Positions 9,965-17,538 of a stretch of DNA of 64,000 bases are shown one piece after another. The notes beneath the pieces were generated by a model. It searched no databases and was not told the DNA's origin. It saw only the letters and a list, made by a program, of their open reading frames with translations. How positions within the stretch are numbered: the first letter of the stretch is position 1; each line of letters begins with the position of its first letter. A program made the position numbers and the translations under genes. The stretch spans positions 62,001 to 126,000 of the forward strand of contig CAZZUX010000001.1 in assembly GCA_964657395.1 (NCBI GenBank), read 5' to 3'. The stretch is from G963692885 sp964657395 (GTDB taxonomy: Bacteria > Acidobacteriota > Terriglobia > Terriglobales > Acidobacteriaceae).

Positions 9965-10106
9965 GGAGGCCAGTGACGCAACTTAAAATGTCTAGATCGG
10001 CAAACCATCTTGCCCTGCGTGATCTTGTTCTACGGTAACCCATATATCAAGATCGCGCAATCTCTATATTTCAATAGACGCAGATGGCGGGAATATGTTG
10101 CGTCGC
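9927..10106 (-). ncRNA. Candidate structured non-coding RNA, 6S-like outline
   Basis: The minus strand between 10106 and 9927 (about 180 nt) folds into a long interrupted hairpin followed by the terminator above. Paired arms seen by eye: 10104-10097 with 9982-9975 (8 bp perfect, 10 of 11 if extended), 10079-10075 with 9994-9990 (5 bp), 10057-10048 with 10027-10018 (9 of 10), an apical GTTA-loop hairpin, and a small side hairpin 10014-10010 with 10003-9999 on the 3' side of the central bubble. A weak promoter (TTGCGC 10139-10134, AATAAT 10118-10113, 15-base spacer) would start the RNA right at the closing stem. Length, closing stem, central bubble with a 3'-side hairpin and terminator resemble 6S RNA, but no sequence identity is claimed. 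Alternatives are a cis-acting attenuator for the PCYCGC-type gene or an unknown sRNA. Confidence 0.5.
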
Positions 10107-10158
10107 TCCTGAATTATTTTCGAAAAGACCCTAGCGCAAGCGAGGCATCTCACTGAAC

Positions 10159-10377
10159 ATGTTTACGCCCAGGAAAGCAGCGGCCCTATGGAATGAAACA
10201 GTTGCCCGCGTTCCACGTCGCGAGCGCTGGGCTACAGGTCTGCTGGTCATCTCCTCCGCTGCGCTCGGCGGCATCGCGGTCGCGTTGTGGAACCGGCACA
10301 CACTGGCGCGTATGCGGGAGGTGGAGGCTGATCTTGAAGTGACCTCAGAGCAGATGGAGTTCTTCGAGTATGAATGA
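10159..10377 (+). CDS. Small single-helix membrane protein
   Basis: 72 residues: a basic N-terminus (MFTPRKAAALWNETVARVPRRER), one membrane segment (about 26-44, TGLLVISSAALGGIAVALW) and an acidic coiled tail ending EVTSEQMEFFEYE. Codon use looks like the neighbours. No family recognised. The start is 50-60 bases from the divergent promoter proposed for the structured RNA. It converges with the REC-HD-GYP gene 12 bases downstream. Confidence 0.5.
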   Translation: MFTPRKAAALWNETVARVPRRERWATGLLVISSAALGGIAVALWNRHTLARMREVEADLEVTSEQMEFFEYE

Positions 10378-10389
10378 GTCGTGGTAAGA

Positions 10390-11811
10390 CTACTCAACCA
10401 GCGCTGGCTTCACAGTGCTATCGATCGTGTGGGCAAGAGTGATGTCCTTATTTGTGATTCCTCCGCTGTCATGTGTCACCAGCGACAGCCGCACACGGTC
10501 ATAACGAATGTCGATGTCAGGGTGATGTTTCTGCTCTTCTGCGGCCGACGAAATCTGTTCCACAAAGCGAATCGCCTCGGGAAAGCTGCCAAATTGCACA
10601 TCCCTGACAATCTTGCCATCCAGCAGTCGCCACTGTGGGAGTGCTTTCAACTGCTCGAGCAGATCTTTCTCCTGGAGGCGGACAGCACTGTTCCTGTTTT
10701 TTCGTTTGAAGAGTTCAAGTGAAAAGAGCGAGGGCAGGAATCGCTGTGTTTCGCCGACAATCTCGCCGCGAAGATCCTGCCACAGGCGGTCCGGCATGGA
10801 CATAAAGATGTCAATGACCTTGGGATCAAACTGGGTGCCGCCGCAGCGGCGGATCTCGGTACGTGCTTTGGCAAAAGGCTGAGCACGTCGGTAGGGCCGA
10901 TCGGACGTGATGGCGTCGAGGGCGTCAGCCACTGCAAAGATGCGGGCACCGAGCGGGATGTCCTCGCCGCGAAGTCCACGAGGATAGCCGGATCCGTCAA
11001 AGTGTTCCTGGTGGCTATGTACGATCTCCGCGGCTTCAGCGAGGAACGGGATCTTCCGCAACATCTGGTAGCCGCGGGCACAATGCTGCCGCATGGTGGC
11101 TTGTTCTTCTGCGTCCAGCTTGCCGGGTTTGAGCAGGATGGCATCGGGAATGGCCATCTTGCCGATGTCATGCAGGAACGCTCCCCGGGCGATGGTCCGG
11201 ATTTCTGCGGGGGTAAGGTCCATAGCTCGCGCCAGCGCTATGGTGTAGGCGGTCACGCGCTTCGAGTGGCCTTCGGTCTCGGTGTCCTTCAGATCGAGCG
11301 CATCGCCAAGAGCCTCCAGCGTGATGTCATACGAGCGCTCAAGATCGGTGATGGCCTGGTTGAGCATCTGTGTCCGCGCCGTCACCAGTTCTTCCAGCTT
11401 GTGCTTGTACATGACGTTCTGTAGAAGCAGCTTGCGATATTCGAGAGCGCGATTGACAGCCGGCAGCAGCTGGTCCTGCTGAAATGGCTTCAGCAGGTAG
11501 TCGTAGGCGCCATTGCGCATGGCCGCCAGAGCAACATCTACATCGCTGACAGCCGTGACCATTACGACGGGAGTATCGGGCAGGAGGGTTCGCGTTCGCT
11601 CCAGCAGGGTCATGCCATCCATTCCGGCCATCATGATGTCCGAGAGGATCAGGTCAAACTCAGGCAGACGCTGGATGACTTCAATAGCTTCGTGACCGTC
11701 CGCGACGGCGACTACGTGATAATCCGCCTGCTCCAGCATGGCGGTGACGATCGTACGGATATAGGGTTCGTCGTCGACGATGAGTATGCGTGCGGAGCCG
11801 GCCATTACCAT
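10390..11811 (-). CDS. REC - HD-GYP - pterin-4a-carbinolamine dehydratase fusion
   Basis: 473 residues in one frame from the ATG at 11811, which has a GAGAG box upstream; upstream in-frame ATGs (11859, 11955) would add up to 48 residues. Residues 1-125 form a receiver domain (DD at 13-14, phospho-acceptor Asp58, Lys108). A short coiled linker leads to an HD-GYP domain (residues about 155-365) with His214-Asp215 and Gly275-Tyr276-Pro277, which in the family hydrolyses cyclic di-GMP. Residues about 383-473 match pterin-4a-carbinolamine dehydratase: E425-x3-His429-His430-Pro431-x5-Tyr437-x9-His447-x8-Asp456, the full family pattern with the three catalytic histidines. There is no stop or start codon at the junction. 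REC-HD-GYP proteins are common; a C-terminal dehydratase/pterin module is unusual. It may be an enzyme or a pterin sensor for the phosphodiesterase (inference). Confidence 0.88.
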   Translation of the reverse strand: MVMAGSARILIVDDEPYIRTIVTAMLEQADYHVVAVADGHEAIEVIQRLPEFDLILSDIMMAGMDGMTLLERTRTLLPDTPVVMVTAVSDVDVALAAMRNGAYDYLLKPFQQDQLLPAVNRALEYRKLLLQNVMYKHKLEELVTARTQMLNQAITDLERSYDITLEALGDALDLKDTETEGHSKRVTAYTIALARAMDLTPAEIRTIARGAFLHDIGKMAIPDAILLKPGKLDAEEQATMRQHCARGYQMLRKIPFLAEAAEIVHSHQEHFDGSGYPRGLRGEDIPLGARIFAVADALDAITSDRPYRRAQPFAKARTEIRRCGGTQFDPKVIDIFMSMPDRLWQDLRGEIVGETQRFLPSLFSLELFKRKNRNSAVRLQEKDLLEQLKALPQWRLLDGKIVRDVQFGSFPEAIRFVEQISSAAEEQKHHPDIDIRYDRVRLSLVTHDSGGITNKDITLAHTIDSTVKPALVE

Positions 11812-12003
11812 GTGGCGCTCTCGTATATGGAGACTGCTTTCGTCATGCTCGTCTTGCATCCTACCGTGCCGCCCGGATGAAGAAAATGAGCCTTCCGGGG
11901 TAAAAGTCAATGGATGTCTAAGCCTCGAAAGCAGCGCGGCTTCGACTGGTGGCAACTGCTAACAACTTGGTAACGAGCTACCCATTCGATGCCAATAGTA
12001 CTC

Positions 12004-12016
12004 GGTTATACTAGGA
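12004..12016 (+). promoter_or_regulatory. Possible -10 promoter element upstream of the sigma-factor gene
   Basis: GGTTATACTAGGA contains TATACT, one base from the TATAAT -10 consensus, 61 bases before the GTG start. The identical 13-base string occurs at 51111-51123 upstream of ugd, also in a gap. No good -35 box is seen at 17 bases for either copy. Confidence 0.35.
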
Positions 12017-12076
12017 GGGTTACGTAAATGATTCTTCTCTAGTTCCTATCCTGCTTCACTCCTGCAAGATAATGTT

Positions 12077-12646
12077 GTGATTGCCCCCTGCGAGGAAGAT
12101 TTGTTCGAGTTTGAACGCCAGTTTTCGCTAAGCGAGTCGTCGAGGATGGTCGAGCAGCAGGGGCAGGAACGGACCCTGGAGCAACGCCAGCGCGACGTAT
12201 ACGAGACGCATCGGCATCGCACCTTTGCTGTCGCCTTTTACATGACCGGGAATGAGATGGCGGCCGAGGAAGTTCTTGAGGATACGTTTGTGCGAGCCTT
12301 TGAGGCTCAGCCTGAACCGAATGGGCAACAAGTAGATACAGCTATGGTAGACGAGCTTCGCGAGCGACTGCCGATTGATCAGGAAGCAGAAGCTCCCGTT
12401 CCTTCTACAATCGGCATCGCCGGTCGTAATGTGAAGCGGACCGACCTTGAAGAAGCTGTGAAGGAGTTGCCGGCTAACGAGCGACTGGTTTTCCTGCTGC
12501 GTGATGTGGAAGGCTACTCTGCGGACAAAGTCGCCGAAGTGCTTAAAACGTCCAAGCAGCAGGTGGAGCGAACCGTTTTCGCGGCGCGCATTCGTCTGCG
12601 CTCGATCCTCGCTGCACAGGGTTCATCAAAAGCACAAGCTGCCTAG
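12077..12646 (+). CDS. Divergent ECF-like RNA polymerase sigma factor
   Basis: 189 residues from a GTG; Met24 is an alternative start. Residues about 39-78 (RDVYETHRHRTFAVAFYMTGNEMAAEEVLEDTFVRAF) resemble region 2.1-2.2 of ECF sigma factors, which binds core polymerase. Residues about 123-180 (LEEAVKELPANERLVFLLRDVEGYSADKVAEVLKTSKQQVERTVFAARIRLRSIL) are a good sigma region 4 with a helix-turn-helix for the -35 element. The part between, where region 2.3-2.4 with its conserved Trp and Arg normally melts and reads the -10 element, is not recognisable. No anti-sigma gene is next to it: the neighbours are the divergent REC-HD-GYP gene and the converging glmU. It may be an atypical sigma or a regulator derived from one. 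Confidence 0.7.
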   Translation: MIAPCEEDLFEFERQFSLSESSRMVEQQGQERTLEQRQRDVYETHRHRTFAVAFYMTGNEMAAEEVLEDTFVRAFEAQPEPNGQQVDTAMVDELRERLPIDQEAEAPVPSTIGIAGRNVKRTDLEEAVKELPANERLVFLLRDVEGYSADKVAEVLKTSKQQVERTVFAARIRLRSILAAQGSSKAQAA

Positions 12647-12658
12647 ACTTCCCGAGGC

Positions 12659-14044
12659 TTAATCCTGAGATTTGCGCTTGTGTCTCGCCCAGTCCGGCTT
12701 CGTGACCTGGCGTGCCCGGCCAAGCGCCAGCGCACTCTCCGGCACGTCCTCTGTGATCGTGGAGCCCGCCGCGATATAAGCACCGTCGCCAATTGATAAC
12801 GGGGCCACCAGGGCGCTGTTGCTGCCGATAAAGGCGCCTTCCCCAATGACCGTCCGGTGCTTGTCCACGCCGTCGTAATTACACGTGATGGTGCCGGCAC
12901 CGACGTTGGTGTGTGCGCCGATTTCTGCGTCACCCAGGTAGGTAAGGTGGTTGGCTTTCGCACCTTCGCCCATGTGGGTCTTCTTGGTTTCTACAAAGTT
13001 GCCGACGTGAGCGCCTGCGCCGATAAATGATTCCGGACGAATGTGAGCGTAGGGTCCGATAAACACGTTGTTGCCGATATCAGATTTCGTCAGAATGGAA
13101 CCATTCCGGATCGTGACGCCGTCGCCGATCGTGCAATCCTCAATCACGGAGTAGGAGCGGATGCGGCAGCCGCTACCAACGACCGTGTGGCCGAGCAGCT
13201 GCACATAAGGTTCCAGGATGGTGTCTGCCCCGACTTTCACATCGGCACTGATCACCGACGTATCCGGACGGAAGACCGTAACTCCTGCACGCATCAGGCT
13301 GCGCGCATTGCGCAGGCTGAGCGCAGCGTCGAGTTCCATCATCTCCTCAATCGTGTTCGCGCCGAGGACCTCCGTGGCGTCATGCGCGACCATCGCGACA
13401 ACCCGCTCGCCAGCGTCGACCAGAAGGCCGGCCATATCCGTGAGGTACAACTCGGCATGTGGATTGTCTGTCTGCAACTGGCCAAGATGCGCGAAGAGCG
13501 GTTTTGAGGCGAAGGCGTAGATGCCGGAGTTGATCTCGGTCAATTGCATCTGCTGCGGACTCAGCGATTTCTGCTCAATGATTTCTGCTACCTCGGGCCT
13601 GGTGGGATCGTTGCGAAGGATGCGGCCATAGCCCACTGGATCCGCGGGCTCCGCGGTGAGGATGGTCATTGCTGCTCGCTGTTGCAGGTGAAAGTCGCGT
13701 AACGCAAGGATGGTTTTCGGCTGGATCAGCGGAACATCTCCTGACAGCACCAGGATGTTCTCGTAATCTTTCACGCTCGCCTGCGCTGTCTGGATAGCAT
13801 GGCCGGTGCCGCGTTGTTGCGCCTGCACAATGAACTGTACGCCCGCATTTTCTACTGATGCCTTCACCTGGTCTGCCTGGTGGCCGATGACGACGAAGAT
13901 ATCCGAAGGCGGCACGATCTGCGATGCAGTCGCGATCACGTGCGCGAGCAGAGGCTTGCCGCCGACCTCATGCAGCACCTTGGGACGACTCGAGTTCAGC
14001 CGCGTGCCCTTGCCCGCAGCCATGATGACGATTGCCAGTTGCAT
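12659..14044 (-). CDS. glmU: Bifunctional UDP-GlcNAc pyrophosphorylase / glucosamine-1-P acetyltransferase
   Basis: 461 residues, standard GlmU length. It acetylates glucosamine 1-phosphate and then makes UDP-N-acetylglucosamine, the precursor of peptidoglycan and lipopolysaccharide. The N-terminal uridylyltransferase has MAAGKGTRLNSSRPKVLHEVGG (residues 9-30) and LVLSGDVPLI; the C-terminal half is a left-handed beta helix of hexapeptide repeats with IRPESFIGAGAHVGNFVETKK and the acetyltransferase HLTYLGDAEIG/ TITCNYDG motifs. A palindrome TCCTTTAAAGGA (14053-14064) includes the AAAGGA ribosome binding site. It follows the M16 peptidase pair by 46 bases and could be co-transcribed with it. 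Confidence 0.96.
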   Translation of the reverse strand: MQLAIVIMAAGKGTRLNSSRPKVLHEVGGKPLLAHVIATASQIVPPSDIFVVIGHQADQVKASVENAGVQFIVQAQQRGTGHAIQTAQASVKDYENILVLSGDVPLIQPKTILALRDFHLQQRAAMTILTAEPADPVGYGRILRNDPTRPEVAEIIEQKSLSPQQMQLTEINSGIYAFASKPLFAHLGQLQTDNPHAELYLTDMAGLLVDAGERVVAMVAHDATEVLGANTIEEMMELDAALSLRNARSLMRAGVTVFRPDTSVISADVKVGADTILEPYVQLLGHTVVGSGCRIRSYSVIEDCTIGDGVTIRNGSILTKSDIGNNVFIGPYAHIRPESFIGAGAHVGNFVETKKTHMGEGAKANHLTYLGDAEIGAHTNVGAGTITCNYDGVDKHRTVIGEGAFIGSNSALVAPLSIGDGAYIAAGSTITEDVPESALALGRARQVTKPDWARHKRKSQD

Positions 14045-14090
14045 AGATCGTTTCCTTTAAAGGAGTGCAGGTCTGAGCCTGTGCCGCGGT

Positions 14091-15584
14091 CTACTGCGAG
14101 TTAGGGGATGCTGCTCCTGGCGCTCCCATGCCTTTCGGCATAGGAATGGTGATGTCGATCGGCTTCACGAGCCCCAGCTTGCTGAGTGGTGTTCCGAAGG
14201 CAGATGTGTTGCCGACAACCAGGATCGCAAGTTTAGACGGATCTACATACTTCTTGGCGACTCGCTCGATGTCGGCCGGCGTCACTTTGTCGATCGCATC
14301 GTGGTACTTCGTGAGGAAGTCTGCCGGGTAGCCGTAGAACTCCAGCCGCGCCTGCTCGGCGAGCAACTTGTCCTTCGAGTCATAGTGAAAGACAAAGCTG
14401 TTCAATAGCTGGTCTTTAGCCTTTCGAACCTCGGCATCCGTGAACGGTTCTGTTTTCAAGGCGTCGATCTGGCTCAGAAGTGCTTGCGCTGTTTCAACAG
14501 TCGTGGTGCTTTTCGTGGACGCAGCGGTGTAGAAGACGCCGGGATGATCGTACGAGGCTCCGTACGCGCCACTCACGGAGTACGCCAGACCCATCCTGGT
14601 CCGAACAATCTGAACCAGGCGCGAGCCGAAGCCGCCGCTGAATACCTCGTTCATGACAGAGAGGGCGTAGTAGTCGGGATTGTCGCGCTTGGTTCCGAGC
14701 CCAAGAATCCAGACATTGCTTTGATTCACGTCTGCCTTGTCTACGGAGTAGACGCCCGGCTTCGGACCAGCGAAGTCTTCTTTCGGCGTCGGCAGGACCT
14801 CGCCTTTCGGAAGATCCTCGATGGCGGCACGCAGCTTTTTCTCCATGGCGGCGGCATCGAAGTCGCCGGTTATGCCGATGATCATGCCATTCGGAATGAC
14901 CGTCTTCTTGTGGAAGGCTTCGAGATCAGCGGTAGTGACACTCATTACTGTCGCGAGCTCTTCCTGCCGTCCGTAGGGACTGGTGGGGCCGTAGACCAGC
15001 TTGGCTGCTTCTCGGCCGGCAATCGACTCTGCATCGTCATTGCGGCGCACGATGCCCGCAGCCTCCTGCTGCTTGGCAAGCGCGAGCTTCTGGTTGTCGA
15101 ACTTGGGGTGCTCCAGCAGGTCGACTGTAATACCAAAGACCTGGTCGAAGTCAGAAGCGAGGCTGGACCAGGAAACGGATGTTGAATCGACATCTCCGGA
15201 CGTCTCGACCTTGGCTGCTTTCGCTTCCAACAGATCATCGAGCTGGTCGCCACTGTGCGCAGCAGTGCCGCTGGTACGCCAGGTCTGGCCATACATGTCG
15301 ATCATGCCGGCCTTCGAGGCAGGCAGGTTGCGGCCACCACCGCGCATCTCGATAAAGCCGTCGATGAAAGGTAGCTCATGGTCTTCTTCAAGAAAAAGAA
15401 TGGCGCCGTTCTTGAGCACAATCCGCTTTGGTTGTTCGGGATGAAATGCTGGTAGAGGTGGAATGGGAATCGACTTCCACGGCTGAACCTGTGTGGATGG
15501 AGATGGAGAACCACTCTGGGCGACGCCGTACGTTGTTGTACCAGCAAGGAGTGCAAGCGAGAGGACGGTGATGGAGTTCTTCAC
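14091..15584 (-). CDS. M16-family peptidase homologue without zinc site (partner subunit)
   Basis: 497 residues from a GTG (15582-15584) that overlaps the stop of the upstream M16 gene (GTGA) and follows an AAAGGAGAG box; a longer frame upstream has no such support. A signal peptide (KNSITVLSLALLAGTTTYGVAQ) leads to the periplasm. Two M16 domains are visible, but at the position of the HxxEH zinc motif the sequence reads AGMIDMYGQ, so the zinc ligands are missing. The second domain keeps RTRMGLAYSVSGAYG, the Arg/Tyr pair that binds substrate in the non-catalytic subunit of heterodimeric M16 enzymes. It therefore most likely pairs with the product of the upstream gene. Confidence 0.88.
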   Translation of the reverse strand: MKNSITVLSLALLAGTTTYGVAQSGSPSPSTQVQPWKSIPIPPLPAFHPEQPKRIVLKNGAILFLEEDHELPFIDGFIEMRGGGRNLPASKAGMIDMYGQTWRTSGTAAHSGDQLDDLLEAKAAKVETSGDVDSTSVSWSSLASDFDQVFGITVDLLEHPKFDNQKLALAKQQEAAGIVRRNDDAESIAGREAAKLVYGPTSPYGRQEELATVMSVTTADLEAFHKKTVIPNGMIIGITGDFDAAAMEKKLRAAIEDLPKGEVLPTPKEDFAGPKPGVYSVDKADVNQSNVWILGLGTKRDNPDYYALSVMNEVFSGGFGSRLVQIVRTRMGLAYSVSGAYGASYDHPGVFYTAASTKSTTTVETAQALLSQIDALKTEPFTDAEVRKAKDQLLNSFVFHYDSKDKLLAEQARLEFYGYPADFLTKYHDAIDKVTPADIERVAKKYVDPSKLAILVVGNTSAFGTPLSKLGLVKPIDITIPMPKGMGAPGAASPNSQ

Positions 15585-17200
15585 TGGCTCTCTCCTTTGC
15601 CGGCTGGTGCAGCCTGCCCGCCAGCAGGCGCCGCGGTTTCTATGCTGGCCCACGTGCGATTGGAATCGACGAACACGCGATTAGCCACGCGGCGAATGTC
15701 GGCTTTAGACACTTTGTCGATCTTGGTCAATTCGAGAAACAACTCGCGCCAGTCGCCATATCGCATCTGGTATTCGGCCAGCTGCTCGGCCAGCCCTTCA
15801 TTCTCGCCGAGTCCACGTAAGAGGCCGGCCCGGGCCCGTGTTTTGAACATGGAGAGTTCGTCGTCACTCACATCCTGCGTTTTCAACTTGTCGATTTCCT
15901 TGTGAATGGCAGCGCGCATCTGCTCCGGCGTGTGTTCCGGCAGTGGCACGGCGTAGAAGGCGAACAGGCCGGGGAACTTGTCGCCAGGAAAGTTGGAGAG
16001 ACCAGCAGCTTCCGCCGCAATCTGCTGATCGCGGACCAGGGAACGGTACATACGCGACGTGCGGCCATTTGAGAGTATGTCGCTGATTGCGTCGTACACG
16101 GAGTCGTCGGGGTCAAGGTAGTCACCGCGATGGTAGCCCTCAATATAGAAGGGCTGCGACGGATCGTGGATGACTACGGACTTCTCAGCCATCTGCGGCG
16201 GTTCGGGAGTCACGTCGGATTCTGGCTTCGGCCCCGTTGGAATGGCGCCGAAGTATTTTTCAAGCACCGGCATGGCTTCCGCCGTCTTCACGTCGCCAAC
16301 AACCGCGATGACCACATTCGCTGGTACGTAGTATTTGGCATGGAAGGCAGCTGCTTCTGTTGCTGAAAGCTGGCTGACCTCTGCTTCAAAGCCGACGTTT
16401 GGCCGGTGATAGGGGGAAGCGACGAAGGCAGCCTCTGTAAATTGCTCGACCATGCGACCGGTCGGCGAGGAATCGACGCGCATCCGGCGTTCCTCCTGCA
16501 CCACGTCGCGCTCCTTATAGAACTCGCGCGGGACCGGGTGAGCGATACGATCGCTTTCCAGATAGGCCCAGAGCTGGAAAGCATTGATGGGCATGTTCCA
16601 GAAGTATTGCGTGGAGTCCAGGCTGGTGGAGGCATTGATGCCGGTCGCTCCCGCCTGCTCAGCAATCGCCGTAAATTGATTCGGGATCACATACTTCTGT
16701 GCCGCTGCTACAGCGTCTGCAAATTCCTGGTGCAGTTGCTTGAGCTTCGCGGGATCCTGCCCGACCCGCTTGCGGAACTCGTTGTCGTAGGCAGCGTACG
16801 CGGCCTCAACCTTGGCAAGCGCTGCCTTCTCAGCAGGCCAGTCGGTGGTGCCGATGTCTTCAGTGCCCTTGAAGGCCAGGTGCTCGAACATGTGGGCAAG
16901 CCCGGACTGACCTCCTGGATCGTTTGCATCGCCGGCATTGACCATGGTGAAGAAGGAGAAGACAGGCGCTTCCGGCCGTTCACAAACGAGGAGGGTCAGA
17001 CCATTCGGTAACACTTTCGTTGTAACGCGCTTTTCAAAGCGGGCAAGTTGCTGGGCGGCCAGGTCGGTCGCGGGCGCTGCCGCGGTCTGCGCGTGAAGGG
17101 GGCTGAAACATTCTCCCAGCAGGACGGAAGCCAGGATCAGGCTGGCTGGAGTAAACGGGGAAATGAGTGTGCGGAGGCGGGCAGAACGGCTGACTGGCAA
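15581..17200 (-). CDS. M16-family zinc peptidase, catalytic subunit
   Basis: About 539 residues from a TTG at 17198-17200, preceded by TTGGAG; the open frame continues 57 codons upstream without conserved features. This start gives a signal peptide (SARLRTLISPFTPASLILASVLLGE, cleavage after LHAQ), so the enzyme is periplasmic. The zinc motif HMFEH (within SGLAHMFEHLAFKGT) and the later downstream Glu region are present, so this is the active subunit. The second domain continues to VDSNRTWASIE. Its stop overlaps the start of the inactive M16 partner gene, a typical arrangement for a heterodimer. Substrate unknown; such pairs degrade peptides or mature secreted proteins. Confidence 0.88.
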   Translation of the reverse strand: MPVSRSARLRTLISPFTPASLILASVLLGECFSPLHAQTAAAPATDLAAQQLARFEKRVTTKVLPNGLTLLVCERPEAPVFSFFTMVNAGDANDPGGQSGLAHMFEHLAFKGTEDIGTTDWPAEKAALAKVEAAYAAYDNEFRKRVGQDPAKLKQLHQEFADAVAAAQKYVIPNQFTAIAEQAGATGINASTSLDSTQYFWNMPINAFQLWAYLESDRIAHPVPREFYKERDVVQEERRMRVDSSPTGRMVEQFTEAAFVASPYHRPNVGFEAEVSQLSATEAAAFHAKYYVPANVVIAVVGDVKTAEAMPVLEKYFGAIPTGPKPESDVTPEPPQMAEKSVVIHDPSQPFYIEGYHRGDYLDPDDSVYDAISDILSNGRTSRMYRSLVRDQQIAAEAAGLSNFPGDKFPGLFAFYAVPLPEHTPEQMRAAIHKEIDKLKTQDVSDDELSMFKTRARAGLLRGLGENEGLAEQLAEYQMRYGDWRELFLELTKIDKVSKADIRRVANRVFVDSNRTWASIETAAPAGGQAAPAGKGESQ

Positions 17201-17538
17201 ATCAATAACTCCAAGGGCAGACGCACCAAAGGCGCGCGCCTGACTTATCCCGAAGCTACCGGCGAGGCAGGGCAGTGTCAAACTCCGGCTAGACACGGTT
17301 GCGGGCGACGCAGTATTTCTTCTGCCGTACCGAAACTTTGTGGAGGATGCAGGTGTTGTCATCCACGACAACTCTCGCCCGTTGCACAGGGGTTGTCAGG
17401 TTAGTTAAAAAATCGTTCTCCCGTAAAGCCACGAAGCGGCTGTCGAGGGTACACTTTCTTCACTTGAGGGCCGCCGCGCCCGGCCTCGAGAGATGACTGG
17501 CAACTGAGCGCGCACAACGCACTTCTTCAAAGGTGGCC
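17201..17538. other. Divergent gap between M16 and S53 peptidase genes
   Basis: 338 bases without a supported gene. It must carry the promoters of both neighbours. An open frame continues leftwards into it from the M16 gene (to 17371) and small frames exist on the other strand, but none has a ribosome binding site and conserved sequence. TACACT at about 17450 could be a -10 box for the S53 gene. Nothing else is seen. Confidence 0.5.

Noticed and set aside
9961..10106. Known riboswitch (cyclic di-GMP GEMM-I or cobalamin) upstream of the PCYCGC-type gene
   Set aside because: Short strings such as CACGCAGGGCAA and GTCACTGG recall these classes, but the rest of the conserved cores (GEMM tetraloop receptor, full cobalamin box) is absent.
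14053..14064. Palindrome TCCTTTAAAGGA at the glmU ribosome binding site as a regulator site
   Set aside because: Only four base pairs with a four-base loop would form; most likely it results from an A/G-rich RBS next to a T-rich stretch.
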